Assembly (NCBI GenBank): GCA_028571685.1
Contig: CM053141.1
Span: forward strand, 52,388,333 to 52,452,332
Reading direction: 5' to 3'
From: Heterohyrax brucei
Taxonomy: Eukaryota > Chordata > Mammalia > Hyracoidea > Procaviidae
Length of the DNA stretch: 64,000 bases
Each line of letters begins with the position of its first letter. The first letter of the stretch is position 1. This document shows positions 42,671-53,442 of this stretch, one piece after another. The translations under genes and the position numbers were made by a program. The notes beneath the pieces are model-generated. The model made no database searches, was not told the origin of the DNA, and saw nothing but the letters and a program-made list of their open reading frames with translations.

Positions 42671-44250
42671 GTTATTTAAACAATTTCATAGAGGTTGGAG
42701 AACTTTTAGAGGCATGTATGGTTTATGGCCTCTGTGCTCTGAAACTGGAGTGGCAATGCTTATTAGCCAAAGAAGACAGGAAGGCGAATTTATATCTTTG
42801 TCACAGAATGGCTGATAATTTATAATTCTCATGCAACCTGGATCACTCAACAATTATGTCTCCCAAGATCTGGATATAATTTATATATATGGTATAATCA
42901 TCAACACTGAGTTTTACCTGTATCTGTCAGTACTCTCTTAATACATTTTGGTCGAATTTCAGCTACAAGGCACTGTGCATTAGATAAATATCATACAAGG
43001 GTAATTTTCTCTCTATCTCTCTGCACATACATACACATATACACACTTAATCATTTTCTCACAGAAACATTATGTTTATTTGCTTCTCTCTAGGCAAAGT
43101 GCAAAACCATAATAATATGCACATATACATAGTAATACATATTGAAGGATCTTATAATGTTACCAATTACTTTTTATGTTTCATAAATGTGTGTCATGGT
43201 CTACTGTGTTTAGTAAGACAAAATTAACAGATAAACCCCCCAAATGAAGACTTTTATATTTCTTCAGTATAAAAGAAAATATATTCAGCTATGGGCTCTC
43301 TCTTTAATTATCTAAGCAGAGAATTGGTTTACTTTATGTTGAGAACAGATGTGATCCATCACAGTAGCCCATAAATAAGGTGTCAAACCGCTAAGTTAAA
43401 TAATGAATATAAATTATTGAAAAATAATGTGACTTTAAGGTCACCAAGGAATTTTAGCTTCTTGGTTTTTCAAAGAAAGACTTCCCATTCTTAAAAAATT
43501 GCATGTATGTATTTAAGAAAGAGTGATTCTATTCTAAATGTGATTTCCAGCCCTCAAAGGCAGGTTTGTTCACAAGAATAGACGATAATTCTTAGACTTT
43601 CTTTATCTGGGTTTCAGCATTGTCTTCATCAAATGCATTTCTTCTGGGATTCTTAGAGTCTTCTGTGGTACTCTAAGAACATATCCACAAGTCTTTTTTT
43701 GCATTTCTCTTCAAAAAGTGAAGTGTAATTCCTCTTCACTTTGGAATTGATGGCATTTTTTTTTTTTCCCTAACAAGTAAAATGAGGCAGAAATGACTGT
43801 GAGCTCTAGAGCTAGTCCTAAAAAACCTTCTCCCTTCTCCCTTGCTCTGTCTTGGATCATCTGTTTTGGGGGAAGCTAGCTGCCACATCAGGAGAACACT
43901 TAAGCACCTTGGGGAGAGGTCCATGTTGAGGCTTCCTGCCAATAGCTAGCAACACGATGCTGGTCACGCAAGTGAGCCACTTTGTAAAGCGGCTTCAGCA
44001 CCAAGGTTTGGGTGAAATGATGGCTACAGTCTCCTGAGTGACCCTGAGCTGGAACAGCTTGTTAAGCTGCTCTTGAATTCCTGACCCACAGAAACTATGA
44101 AGCTAATAAATGTGTATTGCTATTTTAAATCTCTAAGTTGTGGAGTAATTATCAGTGTAGCAAGTGTTAGCTGATAAATAAATGAATATTTGTTTATGAG
44201 AGCACATGGGACTTTGGTGTTATAGATAAAATCTTTCATCTTTACCAGCA
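42671..44250. other. Unassigned unique sequence
   Basis: No gene or repeat family is recognised. The segment 44050-44180 (CTGACCCACAGAAACTATGAAGCTAATAAATG) resembles the 3' part of an old LTR but is too weak to call. Confidence 0.35.
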
Positions 44251-44251
44251 A

Positions 44252-44793
44252 TATGAGGACTGCCAATTAAGTTTCCAAATTCTCCATAGAAAAGGTACTA
44301 AATACCCTGTTGCTGAAGAGCACTGCAGTCACCTTCAAAATACTCCCATTTGGAAGCTAGGCACCGACGCCAGCACCTAGTCCACCCTTCAAAGCAATTT
44401 GGGAATGGCCATTGGAGCTGTCATCATATTACTCTTGATGTCCTGAAGGTCATCAAAATGTCTTCCTTTCAACATTTCCTTTATCTTCAGGTGAAGAAAA
44501 AAATCACTGGGGGACCGATCAGGTGAGAAGGGAGGATGTTCCAATATGGCTATTTGTTTAGTGGCTAAAAACTCCCTCAAGGACAACTATACAACGAAGT
44601 TCATGAACTTGCCATCATGCGCAGTGGCCATTCCAGAAAGAGTTCCAAAATTGCTTTGGAGGGTGGACTAGGCTCTGGTGTCAGTGCCTAGCTTCCCAGG
44701 GGGAGGACTTTGAAGGTGTCCATAGTGGTATTCTGCAATGAGGTAGGTAGCACTGAGAACCACTAAGTTCGTGGACTTAATTTTCAGACCTTG
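44252..44793 (-). mobile_element. Fold-back mariner element with transposase fragment
   Basis: Left end TGAGGACTGCCAATTAAGTT and the reverse complement of the right end (CAAGGTCTGAAAATTAAGTCC) are terminal inverted repeats that continue for about 170 bp into long arms (44254-44400 and 44630-44793). The transposase C-terminal fragment reads on the minus strand between and into the arms. A TA lies at the left junction; the right junction is altered. Confidence 0.8.
44389..44586 (-). pseudogene. Mariner transposase C-terminal fragment
   Basis: Minus-strand reading gives LREFLATKQIAILEHPPFSP, then DRSPSDFFLHLKIKEMLKGR and FDDLQDIKSN. This is the C-terminal part of a Tc1/mariner DD34D transposase, with the HPPYSPDLAPxDFFLF block of which the last Asp (in PSDFF) is catalytic and still present. 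The upstream catalytic Asp residues and the DNA-binding domain are absent. It lies in a non-autonomous fold-back element, so it is a passenger scrap and not an enzyme gene. A homologous piece is on the plus strand at 1642-1800. Confidence 0.85.
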
Positions 44794-45175
44794 TGGTGTG
44801 TGGACAGCAGTAACTAAAGAGAGCTACTGCAATGGTGAAAGACTAGTAGAAAACATGTTTTAGGTTAGATGATTCTTTAAATCACAGTAGGTAACCTATT
44901 GCCCAATTCATTATGTTGAAACTTAGCCTGCCTGGTTTCTGCATTGCTTCAATGCTTCCAGGAGAGAGGCAGCTATGGGTCAGGGTCTATATGCTTTTTA
45001 AGAACAGATGAACATATTTAAAAATTTAAAACAAACAAACCAAAATGACCCCAACATCGTAAAAAAAAGAAATGACTTAGAAAATAAACAAAAAATGTAA
45101 ATATTGTACTAAACTTGCAACATGACAAGGAAATTACAAAACAGAAATTAGTAATTAATATGTTTACAGAACTAC
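44794..45175. other. Unassigned unique sequence
   Basis: Nothing recognised. Confidence 0.35.
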
Positions 45176-45177
45176 TT

Positions 45178-45336
45178 GTTGTGTGTCATCAAGTCGGTTC
45201 CGACTCACAGAGACCCTGTAGGGTAGAATAGAACTGCCTACAGAGTTTCCAAAGAGCTTCTGGTGGATTTGAACTGCCAACTTTGTGGTTAGCGGCTATA
45301 TAGCACTTCACCACCATGCCACCTGGGTTTCCATGT
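45178..45336 (-). repeat. AfroSINE, antisense
   Basis: GTCATCAAGTCGGTTCCGACTCACAGAGACCC, GGTAGAATAGAACTGCC, CTTCTGGTGGATTTGAACTGCC, CACCATGCCACCTGGGTTTCC: complete and fairly young. Confidence 0.95.
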
Positions 45337-45359
45337 AACTAGTTACTGGTAACTCAGAT

Positions 45360-45770
45360 GTTGTTAGATGCTGTTGAGTCAATTCAGAGTCTTAGTGACC
45401 CTACATAGAACAGAACAAAACATTGCCTGGTCATGTGTCATCCTCACTCTCTTTGTTATACTTGAGCCCTCTGTTGCAGCCACTGTGCCAGTCCATCTTG
45501 TTGAAGGCCTTCCTCTTTTGAAGTGACCCTCTACTTCACTGAGCGTGATGACCTTCTACAGCTGAGGTGTAGTCTTATTCACTTCTAAGGAGCATTCTGG
45601 TTGTGCTTTCTCCAAGACAGATTTGCTAAGTTTTTTGGCAGTTCATAGTGCGTTATATATTCTCACCAACATCACAATTCACAGGGATCAATTCTTCTCA
45701 GATCTTCCTTATTCATCCTCCAGCTTTCATGTGCATATGAGAAAACACACATCAACTCGGATAAACTCTT
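45360..45770 (-). mobile_element. RTE 3' end
   Basis: TTGTTAGATGCTGTTGAGTCAATTC, GAACAGAACAAAACATTGCCTGG, GCCACTGTGCCAGTCCATCTTGTTG, TAAGGAGCATTCTGGTTGTGC, CTTCCTTATTCATCCTCCAGCTTTCATGTGCATATGAG. About 410 bp, 5' truncated. Confidence 0.9.
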
Positions 45771-46074
45771 CCAATTATATATATTATATTTAATGTAAGA
45801 TGTGGGTACAAAATAAGAGTTCTTGGGAGCTTACAAAGGTTCTAATGACTATGAATTTATTTTATCTACGGATGACCCAGAAATAAAACAGGAATTACAC
45901 ACTCTTCCTGCAAGTTGAGGGCATTTATTCATTTATCTTTGTCACTACAAACAGGAGGCTTTCAGAAATTGAGACTTGGGTTTTGTACATGACAATGATC
46001 TAAAAGGTTTTATCTACATAACTATAAGAGAAGTGCTGTAGAGAAAAATATGAAATTTTAATACGGTTTAATAT

Positions 46075-46208
46075 TTTTTGCTTTCTTTCCTTTTCCTCGT
46101 CTTCTCTTTCCTTGTCTCTTTGCTTTTCCTTCCACTCCCTTTTCTGCTTCCTTCCCTCCAAGTCTCTTTTTCTGCTTTCTGTTCCTCCTTCTTTCTTTTT
46201 TCTCCTAA
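46075..46208. repeat. Polypyrimidine tract
   Basis: About 130 bp of C/T-only or nearly so. It is a candidate triplex-forming tract; open frames on both strands here are low-complexity artefacts. Confidence 0.9.
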
Positions 46209-46394
46209 AGATACATACAGAAAACATTTTCTCAGGCATTACTGGAGACATATGTCAAGATAAGGTTGAGAAACTTGGCAGGAAAATTCAAGCGTGGGCA
46301 GAGTGTGGGTATTCTAAACTGTCGTGTTTTAATCTATGTTATTTACTTTATGGTCTGATGTAAATTTTTACTTTTTATAATCTTTATAATCCAC

Positions 46395-46555
46395 ATAAAT
46401 CCAGTGCCTTCAAGTCAATTCCAACTCATAGCACCCCTATGGGACAGAACAGATCTGCCCCATAGTGTTTCCAACGAATGCCTGGCAGATTTGAACTGCC
46501 AACCTTTTGGTTAGCAGACATAGCACTTAATCACTGCACCATCAGGGTTTACAGT
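46395..46555 (-). repeat. AfroSINE, antisense
   Basis: AATCCAGTGCCTTCAAGTCAATTCCAACTCATAGC, CTGGCAGATTTGAACTGCC, TTTTGGTTAGCAGACATAGCAC. Confidence 0.95.
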
Positions 46556-46811
46556 CCACATTAAAGAAAAAAAAAGTAGCTCATACCTTTACTGAGCATT
46601 CTGAACAAATTTTTACAAGTTCCTTTGGAAATAAAAAGTGTCATATATACACAAAGTATATTGATGAGGCATATCATAGAAGGGATTGGTATCTCTGAAT
46701 AACACCACGAATCTCCAGCAAAGGAATCATATACCATCTCAGTGTCAGTTCAGCTTGTACCTGACTGTGGAGCTCTGTCTTTCTGTTCTGATCATTGGGA
46801 GGTTTAGAGTT

Positions 46812-47202
46812 TGTCATGGATCAAATTGCGTCCTCCCAAAATAGGTGTCGCCATGTGGCTGGGCCATGATTCCCTGTATTCTATGATTGTCCTCCATTTT
46901 GAAGTTTTCCTATGCTGTATGTTAAAGGATTAGGGTGGGACTGTAAATCCCTTTATAAGATCACCTTCTTGCTCCACTGTAAAGGGAGTTTCCTTGGAGT
47001 ATGGCTTGCCCCATCCTTAATCCTTTCATCCTACAAGAGATAAAAGGAAAGAGAAGCAAGCAGAGAATCGGGAACCTCACATCACCGAGAAATCAGCACT
47101 GGGAGAGGAGCGAGTCCTTCAGACCTGAGGGTCTTGTGCCAAGATGCTCCCTGGATAAAGACTGATGCAATACCAGACTTTCCTCCAGAGCTGACTAAAA
47201 CA
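46812..47202 (+). mobile_element. Solo LTR, MaLR-like (type A), internally deleted
   Basis: Starts TGTCATGGATCAAATTGCG, ends GACTAAAACA, and has an exact 5-bp target duplication GAGTT (46807-46811 and 47203-47207). Compared with the copy at 50074 it lacks about 110 bp near the 3' end, after CCTCCAGAGC, a part that holds the AATAAA-type polyadenylation region (AATAAACTTTAC at about 50515). The termini are nevertheless intact. Confidence 0.8.
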
Positions 47203-47577
47203 GAGTTTTAGATAATTTCTTCTTTCTACCCTTCCACTAATGAAATGAAAGTATGGGGAAAGATTTGATAAAAAGGAAACGGCAATAGTGGCTGGCCTTG
47301 GCTTTTGAAGACTGTAGAGAAATATATTTTATTCATTCAAGTAAATTATGGAGCCAGGACCAAAATTTTCTGTGTGTCTGCTTGACAGAAAATATACTAG
47401 TGTTCAAAGAAAAAGGTCATGCTTCTAAGATTGCTTTTGTTCAGAATTTGCTGGTAGCTGTTTTTCCGTAAGAAACAGTATTTTCATTTTAGGCTATCTA
47501 CAAAATTTTAATCTTCTTGACAGGATTTATAAAGTCTGGTCCATGGTTTATGAAAGTTTCCCGGTAAATATCAAGCT
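47203..47577. other. Unassigned unique sequence
   Basis: Nothing recognised. Confidence 0.35.
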
Positions 47578-47910
47578 CTGGGGCATTGGTGGTTTGATGA
47601 TAGAATTTTACCCTTCTGTGCAAGAGACCTGGATTTGATCTCCAGCCAATGTACCTCTTGTCCCTTCGTGGAGGTCTTCTTGTTTGTATAGTGCCGAACA
47701 GGTTTCATCTAGCTTTCAGACTAAGACAGACTAGATAAAAAAAACCTGGTGATCTACTTCTGAAAACCCTATAGATCACAACAGTCATATCCCTAACCAA
47801 ATACGGAGTGGTACAAAACCAGGTAGTGCTTAGTTCCATTCTGCATGGGTTCACTATGAACTGTGGTCTGACTCCACAACAACTAACAACAATAGCAGTA
47901 GACAGACCAC
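47578..47910 (+). repeat. AfroSINE, long form with tRNA head
   Basis: Same composite as 26425-26752: tRNA-like head with GACCTGGATTTGATCTCC, RTE 5' piece (GCTTTCAGACTAAGACAGACTAG, CTGGTGATCTACTTCTGAAAACCC), then the RTE 3' tail (ACTCCACAACAACTAACAACAATAGC). Confidence 0.85.
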
Positions 47911-47962
47911 TCTTAAGTCTATCTGTTCTAGGGTTATCTGTCAGGATCTGCTCTTTCTTAAC

Positions 47963-48450
47963 AGTCATAGATTCAGTTGTGTCCCCCCAGAAACTATGTA
48001 TAGCCACTTGGCTAGGCCATGGCTTCTGGTGTTACGTGATGTTTCTATATGCTGTAAACCCTGTCCCTATGATGTCAATAAAGGAGGGTGGACAAAAGTT
48101 GTGTTGCGGAGGCAGGATTCAATGTGTAAGTCTGCATTTTGTCTTCAGGCAATTTCCTGAGATGTAAAAGAAAGAAGCCAGCAGAGAGACTGGGGACTCA
48201 TACTACCAAGAAAGAAGCAGTGCCAGGAGCAGAATGCCTTTGAAAAGAACCCAGGATCCCTGAACCCCAGAAGCTCCCAGTCTAGGGGAAGACTGATGAC
48301 AAGGACCTTCCTCCAGAGCCAACAGAGAGACTTTCCTTGGAGCTGATACACAGAATTTGGACTTGTAACCTACTGGACTGCGACGGAATAAAATTTCTCT
48401 TTTTAAAGCCATCCACTTGTTAAAACGGAGTTTCTTGGGCACATAGCTTG
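47963..48450 (+). mobile_element. LTR, MaLR-like (type A, first subtype)
   Basis: GTCATAGATTCAGTTGTGTCCCC, ACTTGGCTAGGCCATGG, AAGAAGCCAGCAGAGAGACTGGGGACTC, GACCTTCCTCCAGAGCC, then AATAAAATTTCTC and AAAGCCATCCACTTG. Its middle part resembles the solo LTR at 25965 and not the type A copy at 50074. The canonical 3' end is missing. Confidence 0.7.
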
Positions 48451-48459
48451 CATCTGAAC

Positions 48460-49003
48460 GTAAGTAGATGTGGTGGTCAGGATTGTGTTAAATCATCTAT
48501 TCCGTGTTTGGTTGCTGTATCAAGGGGCAGGGTGGGGCCTGTGGTGGCTTCCGTCCCCTCAGCTCTCATCTCTCCACCTTCTAGCACCTACTTCCTGTCT
48601 GCTGATATAGCCGGCAGCCGGCAGCTCCTGCTGTCTTCTAGCATCTGGTTCTTGGACCTGAACTAGAAACCATTGGGTTCATCAGTGCTTACAGCTGGCG
48701 CTTGAGGGTCCTGTTCTCTGACCTGCTGATCCTGGGTTCGCCAGCCTCTGCAGCTCTGTGAGTCAGCAGAGACCTCGCAGTCTCTGCTGGGACCTGCCAA
48801 CCTACACGACTGGTGATCTACAACTCTGGTATCTGGCCTACTGACCTTGGGCTCACCAGCTCCCATGGCCATGTAAGGCTTGTGCCAGGACTCTGGACAC
48901 TGAGCTTCTACAGCTGCGTGAGCTGTTTCCTTTATATATAAATCTTTCCCTGTATGTGTATGTGTTACTGGTTTTGCTTCCCTAGAAAACCCAGTCTGAG
49001 ACA
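48460..49003 (+). mobile_element. LTR, ERVL/MLT2-like (type B), 5' LTR of a proviral remnant
   Basis: TTCATCAGTGCTTACAGC, TTCGCCAGCCTCTGCAGCTCTGTGAGTCAG, GAGCTGTTTCCTTTATATATAAATC, and a CA end after CCAGTCTGAGACA. It is followed 3 bp later by a segment that resembles a tRNA-Leu primer binding site (49007-49025), which marks the LTR/internal border. ERVL-type elements use tRNA-Leu. Confidence 0.7.
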
Positions 49004-50073
49004 ATTTGGTACGGTGAGAATGGGGTGCTGTTCTAACAAATACCTAAAATGTGGAAGCCATTTTGAAACTGAGTGGATAGAAGATTCAGAAGGAACCAAG
49101 GAGAACTGTTAACACGGAAGAAGGTGCAGATGGTGAGAATCAAGCAGCAAAGGACTGGTAGCAGCAGCAGAAACAGAGGCAGCGCTGAAGCTGACCGGTG
49201 GAATAAGAGAGCTAAGTGCCTGTGTACTGAGTTCTCCTGGCAGAACTGGTTGCCTCTGGGCTCTTGAATTGGTCAAGCTAGCCATGCTGACCCACAGAGC
49301 AGAGAGCTGACAGCTTTCGTGCAGGAGGCTTTCTAGCTGAGTGGGGTGCCTCCAGGCGCTTGAATCAGTTGAGCTATAGAGGTTTGGAACACTTGTCCCT
49401 GCAGGGCAATTGCAGGCATGAGGCCCGGGCCATGCAGCCATAGGAAGCAGAAGCTGAAGAGATAGCGTGAGAAGCTGAGCTGCCTCTGTCTCAAAAGGTA
49501 TGACCATGATCACAGGGGTTTAAAAGGTGGGTGGAGCCAGGGCTTTCTGTGTTTTCTGTGTTTTGTCAGAGTGGAGTTGCCACTCAGTGTCAGCTGATGG
49601 GGCAGGGTTTCTGTCCAAGTGGGCCTTGAAGGCAGAGATGTAGCACAGGGCCAGGGGTCTCCACTCAGAATCCAGAGAGTTTAGCCAATGACTAGAGTTT
49701 GGAGGGCAGAGCCATTGTGTAAAATGCCTCAGAAAGTGGAAGATAACTTTAAAAGCGTTGAGGGTTAATGTAATGTGTTCTGCTGACTTGTTTGTTGCCT
49801 GTTAGTGTCTTCTTTCCCTTCAATTTCTCCCATTTGTAATTAATATCTAATTTGTGCCTTTTCTGGCATTGTACATTTGGATGCAGATAGCTTGTGTTTT
49901 AGGTTTCATAGGTATAAAGGAATTTTTAAATTTTGGACTTGGCATTGATTTAAGATTTCCCAACTCAACGGCACTTGGCTGGCTATCATACAGGATGGAT
50001 GTGATTTTGCTGTGATGGGATGAATACATTACATGTTTCAAAGATGTGATTCCTGGGGTGCCAAAGAGTGGAG
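49004..50073 (+). mobile_element. Class III ERV internal remnant, non-coding
   Basis: It opens with a primer-binding-like TGGTACGGTGAGAATGGGG (49007-49025), then ACAAATACCTAAAATGTGGAAGCC, which is the usual start of MaLR/ERVL internal sequence. It ends with GATGTGATTCCTGGGGTGCC and a short purine-rich run, AAAGAGTGGAG, at the junction with the next LTR, like a polypurine tract. Length is about 1.07 kb. I see no gag, pol or env reading frame; only non-coding filler remains. Confidence 0.6.
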
Positions 50074-50585
50074 TGTCATGGACTGAGTTGTGTCTCCCCG
50101 CCAAAATATGTGTAGCCATGTAGCTGGGCCATGATTTCCAGTATTTTGTGATTGCCCTCCATTTTGTGCTTTTCCTATGCTGTATCTTAAAGGATTAGGG
50201 TGAGACTGTAAATCCCTTTATAAGATTATCTCCTGGCTCCACTGTAAAGGGAGTTTCCCTGAAGTATGACTTGCACCATCTTTAATCCTTACATCCTTCA
50301 AGAGATAGAAGGAAAGGGAAGCAAGCAGAGAATTGAGAACGTCATACCATCAAGAAAGCAGCACCAGAAGAAGGTTGCATCCTTCAGACCTGAAGTTGCT
50401 GCACCGAGATGCTCCCTGAACAAAGATTGATGCAAGACAAAGACTTCCCTCCAGAGCCAACAAGTGGGAAAGCTTTTTCCTTAATTTGGATGTGTAGCCT
50501 ACCAGACTGTATAAGAATAAACTTTACTTTGTTAAAGCCACCCATCCTGTGATATTTCTGTTAGAGCAGCACTAACTGACTAAAG
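50074..50585 (+). mobile_element. LTR, MaLR-like (type A, second subtype), 3' LTR position
   Basis: TGTCATGGACTGAGTTGTGTC start directly after the purine run; GACTGTAAATCCCTTTATAAG, CTCCACTGTAAAGGGAGTTTCCC, AAGCAAGCAGAGAATTGAG and AATAAACTTTACTTTG follow as in the copies at 46812, 4340 (antisense) and 58952 (antisense). The exact 3' terminus is unclear. Confidence 0.75.
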
Positions 50586-50589
50586 TAGT

Positions 50590-51052
50590 GAACATTCTGG
50601 CTTTTGCCCTGTCTGGATCCTGCAGCTGCATCTTGTTCGTCTGACCTCTGGTTCTTGGGACTTGAGATAGCATTTTGTCTGATGATCCTGAGATTCATCA
50701 GTCTTTACAGCCTGTGAGTAAGAGTCCTGCTTTCTGCTCTGCTAATCTTAGGTTCACCATTCCCTGCTGCTAGGTAAATCAGGAGAAGTCTTCTGGTCTT
50801 CCTTGTTGATATTGAGATTTGTCAATCTTCACAGCCTGTAAGCAAGAGCCCTGCTCTCTGATCTGACATTTTTGGGTTCAACAGTCCCTGCAGTTACATG
50901 AATCAGGAGAAGCCTCCATCCAAATCTATGGACTTGAGAAGTTCCAGCCTCTACAATCATGTATGCTGTTTCCTTGATACAAATCTCTCTGTATGTATCT
51001 ATATTTATATGTTTTACTGGTTTTGCTTCTCCAGAGAACCCAGCCTATGACA
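50590..51052 (+). mobile_element. LTR, ERVL/MLT2-like (type B) with internal duplication
   Basis: Same family as 48460-49003, ending TTTTGCTTCTCCAGAGAACC...TATGACA. It contains a tandem duplication of period 124 bp: 50677-50794 and 50801-50918 (ACAGCCTGTGAGTAAGAG against ACAGCCTGTAAGCAAGAG). The other type B copies have this unit once. Confidence 0.75.
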
Positions 51053-51335
51053 TCCTCCAAAACCCTCAAATGAGTACTCGGCCCTGCTAACACCTTGCTT
51101 TCAGTCTTTTAATAATCAAATCAGAGAACAAAGTCACACAGTTCTGAATATCTGCCTTACGAAACTGAGCTTATAAATGGGTGTTGCTATAATTTGCTAT
51201 ATTTATGTAACTTCTTATGCAACAAGAGACTGCTAATGCAAGATTAAATCAGTATCATATTCATGTTTAAGTTAATGGCCACAACAATAAACTAGGTATT
51301 GAAATGGGCTGCCTTCAGTACACTTGACTCATTAC
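51053..51335. other. Unassigned sequence
   Basis: Nothing recognised between the LTR and the SINE. Confidence 0.35.
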
Positions 51336-51339
51336 CATT

Positions 51340-51485
51340 GAGTTGATTCTGACTCATAGGGAGCCTATAACAGTGGCAGTGGAAATGCCCTGGAGGGTTT
51401 TCCAGGAGCAGCTGGTGGATTTGAACTGTTAATCTTCTGGTTAGCAGACTGAGCTCTTAACTACTGTGTCATCAGGGCTCCTTTA
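51340..51485 (-). repeat. AfroSINE, antisense
   Basis: CCATTGAGTTGATTCTGACTCATAGG, GCAGCTGGTGGATTTGAACTG, GGTTAGCAGACTGAGCTC, TGTCATCAGGGCTCC. It abuts the 3' end of the large RTE. Confidence 0.92.
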
Positions 51486-51622
51486 ATACACCGTCATTGT
51501 TAGGTGCTCTTGAGCTGGTTCCAACTCATGGTGACCCTATGCACAACAGAATGAAACACTGCCTGCTCCTGTGCCATGCCACAATCGTTTTTATGCTTAA
51601 GCCCATTGTTGTACCCACTGTG

Positions 51623-52056
51623 TCAATCCATCTTGGTGAGAGTCTTCCTCTTTTTCATTGACCATCTAGTTTGCCAAGCATGATGTCTTTCTCTAGGGAT
51701 TGATTCCTTCTGACAACATGTCCAAAGTATGTAAGACGCAGTCTTACCATCTTTGCTTCCAAGGAGCACCCTGGTTGTACTGCTTCTAGGACAGATATAT
51801 TTGTTCTTTTGAAAGTCCATTGTATGTTGAGTATTCTTCTCCAACATCACAGTTAAAAGGCCTCAATTCCTCTTCTGTCTTCCTTATTCATTGTCCAGCT
51901 TTCACATGCATATAATGTGATTGAAAATATCATGGCTTGGGTCAGGTGCACCTTCAAGGTGACATCTTTATTTTTCAACAGTTTAAAAGGACTTTTGCAG
52001 CAAATTTGCTGATGTAACGCATCTTGTGACTTCTTGACTGTTACTTCCATGGGCAT
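51623..52056 (-). pseudogene. RTE C-terminal region
   Basis: Two pieces in different frames. The piece 51853-52056 reads KNKDVTLKVHLTQAMIFSITLYACESWTMNKEDRR, the conserved post-RT segment (YxCESWT). The piece 51623-51850 has SSTTRVLLGSKDGKTASYILWTCCQKES, the counterpart of the LTYFGHVV segment with frame damage. No intact protein. Confidence 0.8.
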
Positions 52057-52416
52057 TGATTGTGGAAACCAAGTAAAGTGAAATCGTTGACCACCTCAAT
52101 TCTTTCACCATTTATCATGATGTTACTTACTGGCCCAGTTGTCATGATTATTGTTTTCTTGATTTTGAGGTGTGATCCATACTGTAAGCTATAGTCTTTG
52201 AACTTCATCAGTAGTGTTTCCAATCCTGCTCACTTCCAGCAAGCAAGGTGTGTCATCCGCATAAAGCAGGTTGTTAATGAGTCTGCTGCCAATCCTAATG
52301 CCTTGTACTTCTTCATATAGTCCAAATTCTTGGATTATTTGCTGGGCATACAGATTGAAAAGATGTGGTGAAAGGATACAACTCTGATGCACAGATTTCC
52401 TTACTATACACCACAC
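52041..52416 (-). pseudogene. RTE reverse transcriptase fragment with YADD box
   Basis: The fragment 52189-52416 reads RKSVHQSCILSPHLFNLYAQ, then IGSRLINNLLYADDTPCLLE, i.e. the GCxLSPxLFNLY motif (the usual Gly is replaced) and the catalytic YADD box of non-LTR reverse transcriptases, here intact. The adjoining piece 52041-52223 (LKIKKTIIMTTGP, INGERIEVVNDFTLLG) is the next conserved part, in another frame. Loss of frame between the two means no active enzyme. Confidence 0.9.
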
Positions 52417-53442
52417 AACATTCCCTTATTCTGTTCAAACAACTTCCTCTTCATCCATGTTCAGATTCCTCAGAAGAACAATTAACTCTTCTGGGATTCT
52501 CATTCTCTGCAATGTTATCCATAATCTGTTGTGATCTGCATAGTCATAGTCAATAAAACATTTTTCTGATATTCTGTTTTTAGCCAAAGCCCATCTGACA
52601 TCAGCATTGATATCCTTGATTCCACGTTTCCTTCTGAATCTGGCTTAAACACTGACAGTTCCTTTTCAGTATACTACTGAAATTCCTTTTGAATGGTCTT
52701 GAGTAAAATTGTACTTGCTTGTGATATTAAAAATAATGATCAATAATTTATGCATTTGGTTGGATCATCTTTCTGGCAATAGGCATAAAATGAATTTCTT
52801 TCAGTCAGTTGGCCAGGTGGCTGTCCTCTAAATTTCTTGGCATATATGAGTGAGCACTTTCAGCATTGCATCCCTTTGTTGAAACATCTCAAGAGATATT
52901 CCATCAACTCCTGGAGCCTTGTTTTTTACCAGTGCCTTCAATGCACCTCCAACGTCTACCTTCAGTACAACAGGCTCCTGATCATACACTGTCTCTTCAG
53001 ATGGTGAACTCTGACCAGTTCTTTTTGGTATAAAAACTATGCGTTATTCCGTCTTCTTTTGATGCTTCCTGAATTGTTTAGTATTTTATCTATAGAATCT
53101 TACACTATTGCAACTCAAGGTTTGGATTTTTTTTCCCTCAGTTCTTTCAACTTGAGAAATGCAGAGCATGTTATTTGCTTTGGGTTCTCTATTTCCAGTT
53201 CTTTGCACATGTCGTTGTAAAACTTTACTCTGTCTTCTCAAGCCACCTTTTGAAATCTTCAGTTCAGTTCTTTTATTTCATCATTTCTTCCTTTTTCTTT
53301 AGCTACTTGATATTCAGCAGCAACTTTCAGTGTCTTTTCTGCCATTCAATTTGGTATTTTCTTTATTTTCTGTCTTTTTTAGTGAACTCTTGCTTTCTTC
53401 ATGGAAGATGTCTTTGATGTCATTCCACAACTGTTCTGGTCT

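Noticed and set aside
47705..48167. Frames of 100 and 119 codons on opposite strands
   Set aside because: They cover the SINE/LTR junction and are readings of repeat sequence.
49109..49513. 134-codon minus-strand frame
   Set aside because: It lies antisense in the class III ERV internal remnant; no retroviral or host protein similarity.
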